A stretch of 64,000 nucleotides of DNA, taken from Plumapathes pennacea. Taxonomy: Eukaryota > Cnidaria > Anthozoa > Antipatharia > Myriopathidae. Under the pieces are notes generated by a model that was given only the letters and a program-made list of their open reading frames with translations, did not search any database and was not told the origin of the DNA. Of the stretch, positions 24,048 to 36,829 are shown piece by piece (position 1 is the first letter of the stretch; the number at the start of each line of letters is the position of its first letter). Location of the stretch: the NCBI GenBank assembly GCA_964036295.1, contig OZ038466.1, positions 18,719,097 through 18,783,096 on the forward strand. Direction: 5' to 3'. The position numbers and the translations under genes were made by a program.

Positions 24048-27000
24048 ATGTCAGAGAAGAAGTTTTCGGGTGCTCCGTTTGGCGTACAGACGGCCAGGTG
24101 AGTTCATGAACGTCAGCGTTGGAGCGTCCATAGAAACAGTGGGACATTGTTTTGATTCATCCTTCCACCACGATGTCTACAGCCTGTTATCAAATACTTA
24201 GTTTTTCTCGAACCAACGTTTGTTTAATAGTTTTCCAGAGAACATCGGCCAAATACCTGAAGTCTTCTGCATTCCTTTGGACAATTGTTTGATTTGATAG
24301 TGCCGGCACGAACAATTCGATCAATTGTTTACGCGTCTTTCCGCCAAATTTCTCAGCTGGCTTTTTTGCGCTGTGATCGTAGCACACACTGTCCACGCGA
24401 TTAACATGATGTGTTTCTTCCCCCAAACTGTTTTTTTTAAATCTGGTCATGCATTGTAAATTTTTGCGGTCGTATTTAATATATCACTATTAAAGTACCT
24501 CAAGGAAGCACATGTTAATTATAATTATATACGGTACTTTTTCTTCTCGTCTCAGAGCTTCATGGGAAAAAAAAAATTTCTTTTTCTTAGATTCCATGTC
24601 GCTGGAATACATCCGAAGAGCAAGACTCCAGGGACCTTCACTCAAGTCGCATATTGCAAAAAGAGTATGTCGGAAGTGGTGAGCGATCGATCGTCAGTCT
24701 TATCGTTTATCACAGTTTATCGTGGTCACAAATAGTATTTAATATACATATTTTTTTTCTTCAGAACCGTCGGATGGGTCCTGGTTCATACAACATTGAC
24801 GTGGGTGGATTTAATGCCAAGTCAGTGGGAGAAAGGTCCTCAGGACCAGGTGAGACTGCTGACTGCATTGACTGCAGGCCATGTAATTCTCAAATTCTGA
24901 GAGCACTGTACCCTGCAGAAGTCAGATCAGTTGAGATGTAAAGTCTTCATGCGTGCAAACGGTAATGTTATTAATTAATGAATTATGAATTTTTAACAAG
25001 CTTGAATAAATTTACCCAAGGTGATTTACCTGGCTGGATGCATGACTCAACCTATATCTGGGTACTTTGATCTACTGCAGAGTGCATTGTAATTTTTCTG
25101 CAGCAATAATATCATATAAATCAATTTTTTTATCGTAGGTTGGGAGAGAGCCTATGAGATGTCCAGAATGGCAAAGATTCCTCACTTACTTTACAAAGAG
25201 CAATGGGCGAAGAAACAGTTCCAGGTCAGAATTGTATAGGTTACATATAGTTGGCCCAGCATATAGAAGAATAAATTATGTTTATTACTGTTATTTAGCA
25301 AACAGAAACCTAAAGGAGGGATAGATTCCTGGGTGTATTGTGAGGGGATGAGGGCCATATGTAAAGCCATAAGAAACTACAGGTTTGAATAATTTTAGTC
25401 TATAAGTATACCAGCCATAGTTTCCCTGGTCAGCTGCATGGTTTTGCTATGTAGAGCCCAAAATATGTACAGTGGCTGTGAGCTCCAAATTTTGAGCTGG
25501 GGGACTGTCTGCAAGAGGAAATGGAGAAAAATTGCATATTTGTTAGGAAATATTAGGGTCAGGGTTTTGAGAACCTTGCACTGCACCCATGCCTGTGGCC
25601 CCACCCAACATCCTGAGAAATTTTAGTTACACAGCTTTCAGGGAGGGATGACAAAAATTGATATCATTGAGTCCCATTTGAATGAACTGTAAAAGTTTAT
25701 AAATTACAACAACACAATTTGCTCTGAATTTAACCCGGGGGGGGGGGGGGGGGTACTCAATAGGAATTTGGGTAGGGGGGGTCCGCTGACTCTATAAAAC
25801 CCTGACCCTATTCAAAACACAAGAATGGAAATTAATTTGCTACCCTGTCTATAAGACAAAGTGCTCTAATTTGATACCCTGTTCAAGACTAAGTTTAGAT
25901 AAGTTAAATAGCCTGCATTGCACGCATTTCCACTGGAGCACATGAAGAAATCGCGCAAAAATGACGAGAGCAAAAATGTGGTTGAGGGGGAGGGGAAGAG
26001 GAGAAAATCTTCGGAAAATAACCCTGTTTAAGACATGAAAATGTAAAATTTGATACCCTGTTTAAGACAGAAGACCCTGAAAATGATACCCTATCGGGCG
26101 GAATGTCCCTATATAGGAAATATATGGGAGTACCCCCTCCCCCCCCCCCCCCCCCCTGGAATTTACTCTTGGGGTCAAGTGGGGGTTATACTGTAGGCAA
26201 GGTGGAGCTGTGTTGGGGACTTCTGCATATGGTTTTGATATCTGTTTTATTACAATGTTATTGCAAAATCTTCCTCTAACAGAAGAGAATGTTGGGACCA
26301 GGGACCTACAACATCAAGGATTTTATCCAGTCCATGGCAGACAAACCTGGTTCAACACTGGGAGTTTGTGAGACAAGAGCTCAACGATTTGATTCTTCTC
26401 CATCAGTGAGTTTTATGATCTTTATTGCACTATATATGTACACCCAATCTGGAATCCATGTGATCAAAATCTAGAATCCATTAGATTCCAAAGTACTAGC
26501 TACAAACATGGAATATGCAGTCATGCTCTCATACTGACAACCACCTTTTGGAAATTTGGAAAAGTGGCTGTATCTAGAATTGGTTGCTTATGAGAATATA
26601 GCTCTCAAAAGCAACCATGCCCTGAAACAATACAGGCTGACTCACTTATGAGAACTTTTAGCATTAAGCTGTGGAGATGCTCCAGCTGAAAATTATCTTG
26701 AACTTTTAATTCTGGAGCTTAATAAACGATCGATTAACCTAGTGCAATATGTAATGTTACTGTATATTTTCATAACATTTACCCTCTCCCTCAGCTGGAA
26801 CAAACACAAAATAACAGGCCTGAGAGCAGGAAAAATCTCACTTACAATGTACAGAAATACCTGGATTTAGTTTTAAGGGTTCTTATTTGGCCTTGCAGTT
26901 TTTGACCGAGAGATAGAGTGAGAGTCAGGACTAATCCAGGGGCTTTGAATGTTGTCATTAATATTTAGACTCAAGTTCCTGGCCCTGGAACGTACGGCAA

Positions 27001-30000
27001 AGGCGGAGTCCCCAGTGCACTGGTGGAAGAAAAGAACAAGCAATCCACCAGCAACGTGGGCATGTTGGATTCTGGGAAGTCCTACAGGAGGCAGCTACCT
27101 GAAGTGGTCAGTATTTACTCGTTTGCGGCATCACTTTTGAAATGGGGTCTGTAGTTGTTTGTGTTTGATTACTGTGTTGGTGTGGCGTATAAAGCTTTTA
27201 TCATATTTGCGTACCATATGTAAAATATTTGCTGCATTTACTCGGCCCGCGCGTTTGCGGCGTCACTTCTGAAATGGGATCTGTAGTTGCTTGTGTCTTT
27301 TTAATTTGTTCGTCTATGCGCATGGATCTGTTATCACACTGTATTTGCGTCATATTAACATCTGTAAATTATTGCGGCGTTTACTCGGATTGCGCATTTG
27401 CGGCCTCACTTGTGATGTAGGCCCTGTAGTTGAGGTGGCTCTTAAGTGTGCGTATAACTCTGTTATCATATTTGCGTAACACTCTATTATCGGCGGTGTT
27501 TCACTCAGGTCGCTTAAATATAACGTGTTTGCGTTATGCAGCCTCGGTACTAATAGCAGAAAACAAAAAGCCCGCTTCCAACTGATCTTGATCTTCCTGT
27601 GGGTCATTAAAATTTCAAATCGTTTACTCTAACGTTACGCCACTTCACTCTCTGACGTCACTTCGATGAAGCGCACCGACCGTTTCCCGTCATTAAATTT
27701 GAACGCCTTTTCTTTCGTGACTGACCTATCAACGGGTCTGTCAGTGTCAGGCCGCGATAAAAAGGAAACGGTGGCAGTTTGCCAGTCGCCATGACTCACT
27801 AGCTCACATAGCTCAAGCATCTTTCGTCTGAGAAAGTTATAAGAAAATTTACTAACGGGAAAGTTAAGTAGCCTTTCATCTGAAATCACATTTTCGTTTA
27901 CCTGCAAATCAAACTCGCGTTGTTAAGTTTGGCACTGCGCCTCGTTTTGAATCGCAGAGGCAGCAGACACCTCGGCTGCGGATTACAATGATCTCTAGTT
28001 CTGTGCACCTCTTATAACGATCTAATCGAGTGCACTACCTGCCCATATGTGTGTTACATTTCATGCATCTAGGGTCAAGTGGTTGAACGTTTGCTGTTTT
28101 CTTAATTTGCAGGGAAGTCATTTATGTCCGGGTCAGTATGAAAGCAAGAGCTTTACGGACGAGATGGCCAACAGAGTCGTCAGCAAGAGAGGGCCGTACG
28201 ACCTGTTCACCGGAGAGAGAAGCAAACCAGTGTCTGTGGGATACTTTGCTGTTCCGGTAAAATATCGACTTTTATTGTATACAGTTAGATAGCACAGCAT
28301 TCTGTGCATGCGCTTCTTCGTACCTGTAGCATTTTGATGCACACTAATGAAAACGCATCTTTTTCAAAAGCCTCCGTTTTCGAAGTCACCCGTTCACATT
28401 CATTCGTTTAAATTTGAATACGCATCGTTTTGGAATATACTGTACCTCCACATAAAACCTCCGTTTTCAAGTCTTCATTTAAGTGAAGACGGAAGGCGAA
28501 AACGCAGGGAAAGGATGCGTTTTCAAATAAGAATGTATTTACTGTACTGTAATGTCGTTTAACCTAAAGCCGCAACCAATTCGACACAAGTTATTGGTCA
28601 CCCTGGCTTGCGTTGCATTGTTGCCTTAACTCACAGAATACCCTGCACTTGGAACATACGCAGTGAGCCTTAATAGACCACCCTGGCCCCTAAATTTTTT
28701 TGGCCATTCATTGCGACTGGGAAACACGGATACAGACCACCCATCTACACTTTCTCGTTATGCCCCTCGCGACAACGCTTCAAAAACTTAGGAGAAGGGT
28801 GGTCTTATTCCACTGTGTATACGCGTTTCTACCCAATCTATAAATTATTCTGTATTCTGTGTAACTTGGATCGATTAAGGGTCGATGTGTGAAAGCTGGA
28901 CGCCGTGAAAGAATTTGAAGCTGACGTTTCGAGCTCTAGCGCTTCGTCTGAGAAAATAGGCTTTCGCAGTGTCCAGCTTTCACACATCGACCCTCAGTCA
29001 ATCTACTTCTCTTTAGAGCTGGCTTTACATTGTATTCTGTGTTTCGTTCGCTTTGATTGATCACACTGACTTCCATCAACTTGCGCTTTGATTGGTCACC
29101 CTGACTTGCGTGAACTTGCGTTTTGATTGGTCACCCTGACTTCCATCAACTTGCGTTTTGATTGGGCACCCTGATTTGCGGCAATTTTGCGTTCACCTGA
29201 CAACAGTTGATCAAGTTCGTCTCAGTGCAAACAAGCCGATTGAAGCGAGGTTTTCACTGTTTGGATACCCACGGCAAGCCTGTTCTTAATTTTTCAGTGG
29301 TTTAGCAAACGCGCCAGTCTGTTGTCGCAAGAAGGACTGTTCTTTTCTAAGCTACCTCCGCCCTTGAGTGGGGACCTTAAGCTGTTGGTCTAGTCTTTCA
29401 ACCTTCACAAGCCCTATGTTAGAGACTATAAAAGTACTCGCACACTTCTCCAAAAAAGCAGGGGAATCTCCCTGGTGTTGTGCTTTTCCTCTGCTAATCA
29501 GACATGAACCTATAGCGGCAGCCAGAGGAGCCTTTGATGCTTTAAGTTTGATCTCATGCATACTAACTGAAAAGCGCATTTTTTATTAATATCGGCATGA
29601 ATTTGCGCTATACACATTTCAAATAATTCATTCAGTCCGTTTAATAAGGTGTATTTTCAAGTGTGCGGCATTGCTTCTGTAGTCCTTGTTTACGTAGTTT
29701 TCGTAAATCTTGGATACATTGGTTTTCAGGCCAAACAAACTCTTGGTCCAGGGGAATACAATCTCAAGTCCTTCCTGGACGAAACACAAGGTGAGAGTAT
29801 GTTAGAGCGGTGATGACTGTCATGCGATCTTGTCATATAAGTTAGTAAGTGGCGATGACGTTTCCTCGCAGCGCTGATTGGTTTGTTTTCATAATAGAAC
29901 CAAACGCAAATTACTGCGATCAAAGTTATATTGTGGTGGAAATAAAAACTGGCTCTAGATTTGCTAAACTTCCAACTTAAAGCAATACTATAGATGGAAC

Positions 30001-33000
30001 GGAGAACACTTACTCGGGCCCGTTTGAAACGTCGCTCCTCCCATGTGCCGAACCTAATTCAAATAAGCAAAACCCACTGTTTGAGCTAATTTACATTGAG
30101 TTCAGCGCATGAGAAGAGCGACGTTTGAAACAAGTCTCAAATGTTCAATGCCCGCCCCCGGGGTTCAGTGAGCCAATAAATAAAATTCTCCGGTGTGCCG
30201 CCTGGTCCTGAAAACCCTTACCCTATTTCAGACCAAAATACCTGATTTTTTATACCCTATTTCAGACCTGACTCCAAAAATGTATACCCTACTTCAGACC
30301 TTTTTTAGAGATTTTTTTTTCTTTTGCAAAGATTTCCGCCCTGTGTTTTCTTCCATTTTCCGTGCAATGTCCGCGGCGAAACATTTCTGTTAAAATCATC
30401 CCTATTTCAGACCAAAAAGGCAAAATCGATACCCTATTTCAGACTAAGATGCTTGAAAACGATACCCTTTGGGGCGGTACATACCTATATGGCTTATATA
30501 TGGGAGTACCCCCCCCCCCCGGGGGGGGGGGGGAATTCTATAAGCGAGTCAGAAGATGGTGTGACACGTAACTACGACAGATCAGTTAAAGTCGACACGA
30601 GAAAGCTAAACCTTTCGTCGTCCAGCTTTACTGGATTTATCATACATCTCCTGCACTCCAACGCAGACTAACACAAGTTACAACTACGATTATTCTAAAG
30701 ATGGTGTAGTTTGATTGACGTATAGTTTAGTATTGGGTGATCGTGTGTATATTCTACATGCCAAGCAAGAACGAGTCCGCCCATCGTCAGAGCTCTTGAA
30801 AGGCCTATAATCTTATTTGTTTTTATTTACAGACGAGCACACAAAGAGTCACGGACGATTTCTGAAAGTGCAGCGGTTCCCTCCCTATCCAACGAACCGG
30901 ATTTATTGCTGTTCCCTGAGTCAGTGCCCCAGACCAGAAGTGAGTGCTGGAATGCGTTTTTTTGTTTTGCTTTGTTTTGTTTTGTTTTGTTTTGTTTTGT
31001 TTTGTTTTGTTTTGTTTTGTTTTGTTTTGTTTTGTTTTGTTTTGTTTTGTTTTGTTTTGTTTGTTTTTTGTTTTTTGTTTGTTTGTTTGTTTTTTAAGCT
31101 TGGTTCTTACGAGCGATGCAAGCACAATTAGCCCATTTGCACAGTGAAACCAGGCTTTATGCAAGCGCAAGTACAATGATTACTTTTTGTATTCATTGCG
31201 CTTGTGCTTGCGTCTCCCGCTTTCACTGACACTTGAATCTTGTCCTTGCGCTTAACACTGGGTCTCACCAGCGACACAAGCTTAAGAGTTCTAATTGCAC
31301 AGTGAAACCAGCAGGCTCTATGCAAGTGCAAGTACAATGATCAAAAGTTTCCATTCCCTTGTGCTTGAGCTTGTGCTTGCGTCGCCCATTTTCACTGACG
31401 CATGCATCTTGTCCTTCCGCTTACCTTGGTTTTCACGAGGGACACAAGCACAGGAGTTCTTATTGCACAGTGAAACCAAGCTCTATGCAAGCACAAGTAC
31501 AATGATCAAAATTTCTATTCCCTTGCTCTTGCGCTTGCGCTTGCGTTGCCCGTTTTCACTGATGCATACATCGTGTCCTTGCCCCTAAGCTTGGTTTTCA
31601 TGAGTGACGCAAGAACAAGAGTGCAAACTGTACAGTGAAAACAGGTTCTATGCAAGCACAAGTACAAGGATCAAAACTTTCCATTCCCATACTCCTGCGC
31701 TTCTGCTTGCGTCGGCCATTTTCACTGGCACATGCATCTTGTCCTTGCGCTTAGCTTGGTGTTCTCACCAGCGACACAAGCACAAGAATGCTAATTGTAC
31801 AGTGAAACCGGGCTCGACGCAACCGCAAGTAAAAGGATCAATTTTTTCCATTCCATTCCATTGCGCTTGTGTTTGCGTTTTCTGTTTTCACTGACGCATA
31901 TATATCTTGTCCTTGTGCTTGAACTTAGGCGCCGTTGCCGTCACTGACTGCTTATCTTTCCCTGTTTTCTTTTCTCTTCTCTGTCTTTATGTTCGTCTCT
32001 TTCTCTCGGTCTGTCCCTTTTCCCTATGACTTATTTCTTGATTGATCGTTTCCTCTTTGTTGTTGTTGTTGTTTTTTTATTTCTGCCTTTATTTCGTCAA
32101 CTCAGAGTGACCCGGGGCCTGGTAGCTATTCTCCGCAAGACCTCACCAAACCGGAACCTGCGCACAGGCCGCCGTTTGGCTCGTCCGCTGAACGAATGGA
32201 CAGACATGCTCGCAGATTTTTCCTCGGAAGCTACGTAAGTCTAGTGAAAGATGCTTTTAGTTAAAATTCCCCGCTTGTAGTCCAGGAAAAGAAAGAGGCT
32301 GGGTCGAGAGGAGGAGCGGAGGTTATTGTTGTTGTTTGTTTGTTTGTTTGTTTGTTTGTTTGTTTGTTTATTTTTTGTTGTTGTTGTTTCGGTATAGCTT
32401 GATAGCATAAAACCGCCTTTCTCATAGAATCCTGTTGGTCCCGGGCGCTACGATATAGACCGTTATGAAAAGGCCAAACATGTGAATGGGAATGGAAGTT
32501 CGTTCAACTCCAAAACCAAGCGATACGATCTTATACGAGACAAGTACCTAACGTAAGTATTCAGATGTTAATCCCGTATCGTGAGCATTAGTTACTGGTG
32601 TTGCTGCTGCTCCAGTGCTGCTGCTGTTGTTTTGTTGCGACCTTGTGATCATAAGACGAGAGATCTGTGGCACGACGCAGCGGAGTGCTTCTCCACACTT
32701 CTCGAGAAAACGGTAACTTTGCAAAAGATAACAAGAAATAAAATCGAGTTTTACACGAGCTGACGTCAAATTAAAACGTGCGTGCTATGTAGAGTTAGGG
32801 TGCACGTGGATTTGTCAGCCGCACGTGCTATCTACCTTATCAACCTTATATAACGATCTTATGCGAGAGAAATACCGCACTTAGGCCCTGTTTACATGAG
32901 GGGAGGTTGACCCTCCTAGGGACAGCCTTCTAGAAAGTCAAAAGATAGCCCCCCTTTACGTGTCAAGCGTTATCCCTGGGAGAGTAACCCTACCTCAAGC

Positions 33001-33409
33001 GTTTACATGGCCAAAGGTGTTCCTGCTGGGAGAGTTAACCCTCCTTCTGGGGTGACCCTACCTATCATGTAAACGGAACAAGGACTTTCAATAGAGAAGG
33101 GTGTCCCTCTTCCATGTAAACAGGGCCTTTGTTTTGCATCTTGAACATAGTCAGCTATCTCTAAAGTGGACACCTCTCTAAAGGTGGACAGCATGCATAT
33201 TTGATCCTTGCCGATTTTCATTATTATTATTATTTTTTTTTTCTGTAACTGAACTGTCTCAAAGGTGGACACTAAATGCTAGTCACTAAATGCTAGAGTT
33301 CACTGTATTCACAAACGTCAAATGTGCCGCCTTTTTGTACTGTGATTTCAGGGAACGGGTGCGACCAATGGAAAAGGACAAAATTTTCATGGTTCCCCTG
33401 GAGACATGA
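24048..33409 (+). CDS. CIMAP2: CIMAP2 (LEXM), ciliary microtubule-associated PG-repeat protein
   Basis: Orthologue of vertebrate LEXM/C1orf177, a sperm-tail-PG-repeat protein linked to ciliary microtubules. Twelve coding exons: 24048-24097, 24591-24678, 24765-24849, 25139-25224, 26283-26405, 26969-27106, 28113-28256, 29730-29790, 30833-30939, 32106-32234, 32428-32552, 33352-33409; 397 residues against about 420 in mammals. Seven PG motifs can be seen: MGPGSY (about 50), LGPGTY (107), PGPGTY (148), CPGQY (195), LGPGEY (243), PGPGSY (297), VGPGRY (340). Family signatures are SGAPFGVQTARF at the N-terminus, GWERAYEMSRMAKIPHL, and RGPYDLFTGERSKPVSVGY. Phases match at every junction. The introns hold tandem arrays and repeats listed separately. 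The function in non-vertebrates is inferred from the family. Confidence 0.94.
25734..26156. repeat. G/C-homopolymer-bounded repeat, copy A
   Basis: It starts with CCC followed by a long G run and GTACTC, and ends with GGGAGTACCCC followed by a long C run, so the ends are inverted. The interior repeats phrases like ATACCCTGTT(T/C)AAGAC. Same family as 30151-30533 and 36166-36593. It lies in CIMAP2 intron 4. Confidence 0.7.
27107..27500. repeat. about three tandem units of ~135 bp, CIMAP2 intron 6
   Basis: Each unit carries TTTACTCG, then GCG(T/C)TTGCGGC, TCACTT, TGTAGTTG and ATATTTGCGT in the same order, with increasing divergence to the right. Confidence 0.6.
28879..28993. repeat. 115-bp hairpin element
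   Basis: GGGTCGATGTGTGAAAGCTG at 28879 (the arm runs to 28901) is exactly inverted at 28971-28993. The loop contains CTGACGTTTCGAGC and CGCTTCGTCTGAG, a motif pair common in invertebrate interspersed repeats. It lies in CIMAP2 intron 7. No coding capacity. Confidence 0.65.
29045..29190. repeat. four ~43-bp tandem units with CCAAT-like words
   Basis: The unit contains TTTGATTGGTCACCCTGACTT and AACTTGCG and is repeated four times with few changes, in CIMAP2 intron 7. GATTGG is the reverse of CCAATC. Confidence 0.7.
30151..30533. repeat. G/C-homopolymer-bounded repeat, copy B
   Basis: The interior repeats TACCCTATTTCAGACC several times. It ends GGGAGTA plus a run of C and then a run of G. Very close in sequence to copy C at 36166-36593. 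It lies in CIMAP2 intron 8. Confidence 0.75.
30958..31096. repeat. (TTTTG)n microsatellite
   Basis: About twenty perfect TTTTG units decay at the right into TTTG. It lies just after the CIMAP2 exon 9 donor (exon end 30939). Long Phe/Val/Leu/Cys or Lys/Gln/Asn frames over it are artefacts. Confidence 0.95.
31135..31930. repeat. minisatellite, about five ~165-bp units, CIMAP2 intron 9
   Basis: Each unit runs CACAGTGAAACC, CTATGCAAGC, AAGTACAATGATCAAA, CTTGCG(T/C), TTTTCACTGACGCAT, CTTGTCCTTGCGCTTA, GGTTTTCAC, GACACAAGC. The CAGTGAAAC word starts near 31142, 31300, 31467, 31634 and 31801, giving a 158-168 bp spacing. Confidence 0.8.
32884..33128. repeat. MITE with GGCCCTGTTTACATG ends
   Basis: The left end GGCCCTGTTTACATGAGG is mirrored by CCATGTAAACAGGGCC at the right. 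About 245 bp, non-coding, with internal GGGAGAGT(T)AACCCT repeats. Flanks are TTA on the left and TTT on the right, a possible degraded 3-bp duplication as in PIF/Harbinger. It lies in CIMAP2 intron 11. Confidence 0.65.
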
Positions 33410-33712
33410 TAAGAAGACAGAGAATGAAAATTGAATTGTAATAGCTCACGACGACTGGTGTTTTTACTTTTGTATTTCTTATTATAAAATTCGCGCACTT
33501 GTAAATACCTAGTGTTAAAAGTTGGCTAAAAAAATCACCACTAGGTATTTTTTCAGTTATCATAGTTTTTTCTTTTTCTTCACTAAATGGAAACTGTATG
33601 TCGGGAAATCACTAATTCTTTCGATTTTGGTATTTTTCACACAGCTTTGAGTGTATTAATTTGTTTCTCGTTGTTTGTATTCTTTTTGTGAAACGTCATG
33701 AGCAATCTACCA

Positions 33713-33718
33713 AATAAA
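33713..33718 (+). terminator. AATAAA polyadenylation signal of CIMAP2
   Basis: The first canonical AATAAA on the plus strand after the CIMAP2 stop, about 300 bp downstream. It sets a plausible end for the transcript. Confidence 0.6.
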
Positions 33719-36165
33719 GTCAAACGTCTGATGCTACCCTCTTACGCCGTCTTATTGAGTTAAAAGGACTTAACCTTTTCACTCCCCACGGCAGGACCTC
33801 ACATAAACGAGGAGGTGGTCGCTCACGAGAATTTCACAGCATGGGGACGCAAGTGAGACTCAGCTTTGAGCCACATTCAGTGTCAAATAATGCAATCTTA
33901 GAAAAATCAACCTTGTGTCCTGTTGCACGTTACATTACATATGTTAGTGTTTTGCCCGGTCTTGTTTCTGCAAGAAAGTTAGTCCTTGCTCAGAAATTGC
34001 TCTTTGGGAGCATAGAGTGGTAGCTTACAATAGAAAAACTCAAACGGTGAGCCTCAAAAAGGTCGTCACGGTCAAGGTTTCACTAATAGAAATTTGACTG
34101 AGGGACCAGTCGGTCATTTGGTAAATGGTCGCTTTAGAGAAGTGGTCGCTTACGAGAGGTGGCTACTAAGGGAGGTTCCACTGTATCAGAGGCTATCAAA
34201 AGCCCAAATATAAAATTGTTTTGCACCGGCCACAGTCAACGGCCTATACCTGGTAAAAGGAGACTGGAGACTAGTTCTCGTTCCTCCACAAAATATCGCT
34301 CTTTCCTAGTCTCCCTCGACAAAATGGCGGCCTGGATTAAAGGCCAAGAGGTCGCTGAAAGTTAAATCTGTATTATTAGCGAAAATTATGAGCTTGAAGT
34401 TGAATTAACCACGAGTATATTTGGGTGAAAGTGTCACGCCGTCGGCAATGGCCAAAGCGAAGGAAGAAGTCGCTCATAGATTCACTGAGCGCGCATGAGG
34501 ACAGCGAAAAAGGATCCTCGCAAATTTGAAGGTGAGCTGTTGCTTGACATCTTCTCGGAGGAACTTTAGATTACCCGTCGACTTAATAATTTTAAATATA
34601 TCCTGTTATGTAACGCTTGTATAACAAAATCAAAGGCAAACAAAGACTGTATCGTTTATAGAAAGAGCGGCCGGATGTTCTAAAGTTTAGCCAACCTGCA
34701 TGTTGTAGAACATATACCTGGGTTACAATCAATCTCTGAAGATTCAGGAAGCAACATTGTGGCCATGTTGGATCCACTTACGATAAACATTAGGTAGTGA
34801 TCTGCGTAAGAGGCATTTAGTAAAGAACAGCCGAGGCTGCAGCACTGAGAGGGTCCCACAAACAATTTTCGCTGAAGGTGTCATATCGTACTTTCACGCA
34901 CTAGGAAAGATTTCAAGTGCAGTACTGTACTAAATACTTTTAATTATAGTCAATAACGACTTTTTAATCTTTTCTTTTAATAAATGCCAGGGCTCATAAA
35001 TTTAGTGTGAGGTTTCACACCAGGCTCATTCTCAGCTAAAGTGGCCAATCACTGTCTCACAACTTTGGTACCGAAAGAAATTTTTTCTGATGTTTTTTAG
35101 TAAATTAGTAAAAGTTGCCGGAGGCAAAGCACCAATAATCTTGAACTATGGACCATCACCAAGAGTAGGTGAAAAACCCCTGTCTTACCGACAAATTTTC
35201 ATGGAAACATCATCAATTCCTTTTTTCATTCTGTGGATAGGAGGTAGTTTGTATTTTCCCTGCCGGGCTTGTAATGGCAATAGTTTGTTTCAAGCTTGAA
35301 AATCACTGCTTAACATTCTATTTGCTGAAGCATTAAGGACTGATATATACGTGTCTCATAATTTTGTAACATAGTCGTTACCATCGAATAGAGATGTCAA
35401 TATTTTCGCTGTTTGTACTGTCTCATTTATCCTTCAAGTATTTAATGGTTTATAGTTTATAGAGTTATAAAATACCACAACTGGTTCTACTCATTTTTAT
35501 AGATTTTTTAATATTAGCGATTTTATAAGAGGTACTCAAAAGTGACATTTTTTTTGTGTAACATAACATACCATGTTTCTCTCAGATGCTTATTGGTATG
35601 TGCATTTTCTTGTACAATAGTATTAAGTGCAAAACTTCTGTCATTCATTGAGTATCTCAGTGCTGGTTTTCCCTTCTTGTGATTTTCTGTGACAGTGCTA
35701 CACACTGGTGAACTCGCAGACTTTGACATTTCAAGGCATAATCTGAGTTATAAGGATGTTTTTTTGTGGCAGATAAAACTTGGAGCTATATCTTGGCTAA
35801 AATTTCCTGTTATTGACTATAGTTGTGGGAGGCTTGGCCTGAAAGAGGTCCCTTTTCAAGCCTCAGTTATAAGAAAGAGTATAGCAAACAAATTGCTTTT
35901 TGGTATTTTTATTGGTCGAAAGAGTGGCTGGTGAAGGGAAAATTGTATGATAGGGGTAAGCTGTAAATTCAATTGAGGGATTCGCAAAAATGGTGTTGCG
36001 GAATTACTGCATGTGGTTTTTCTGGGCATAATTCTGAAGCAGTACATCAATATAGTGGATGCATACAAGTCTTAATTTTCTGAATATTCTTTCCCTAATA
36101 ACTTCATAATGAAGAGCAATCAGCAAAGCTGTCTGACCCCTCCCCTTCCCCCTCCCACCACTCCA

Positions 36166-36593
36166 CCCCCGGGGGGGGGGGGGGGGGCACTTTGGGTGGG
36201 GGTGTGCCGCCCGGTCCTGAAAACCCTTACCCTAATTTCAGACCAAAATACCTGATTTTCTATACCCTATTTCAGACCTGACTCCAAAAATGTATACCCT
36301 ATTTCAGACCTGACTCCAAAATGTATACCCTATTTCAGACCTTTGTTTAGAGATTTTTTGTTCTTTTGCAATGATTTCCACCCTGTGTTTTCTTCCATTT
36401 GCTGTGCAATGTCTGCGGCGACATATTTCTGTTAAAATCAGACCAAAAAGACAAAATTGATACCCTATTTCAGACCAAAAAGGCAAAATCGATGCCCTAT
36501 TTCAGACTAAAAATGCTTGAAAACGATACCCTTTGGGGCGGCACATACCTATATGGCTTATATATGGGAGTACCCCCCCCCCCCCCCCGGGGA
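36166..36593. repeat. G/C-homopolymer-bounded repeat, copy C
   Basis: It is bounded by CCCCC plus a G run on the left and a C run plus GGGG on the right. The interior carries tandem TATACCCTATTTCAGACC phrases, ending GATACCCTTTGGGGCGGCAC and TATGGCTTATATATGGGAG. Nearly identical in layout to copy B. Confidence 0.8.
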
Positions 36594-36829
36594 CTCCACC
36601 CTTGATTAATGACATTTTCTCATATTTCAGATGCCTCATTAAATTTGTGAGCCTTAGCATTTATGAAGAGAATAGATTGAAAAGTTATTAGTGACTATTG
36701 AGGCGTTTACAGACTTACTGCTCATACCAATGGTGAAGAAGAGATTGAGAAGTTATTATGTCTAGGTGCATTTATGGCTTCCGTGCAAATTAAAAAAAAG
36801 TCTATACATATTGTACGCATATTCATATA

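Noticed and set aside
30823-31176. Lys/Gln/Asn-rich and Phe/Val/Leu/Cys-rich frames over CIMAP2 exon 9
   Set aside because: Created by (TTTTG)n; the true exon ends at 30939.
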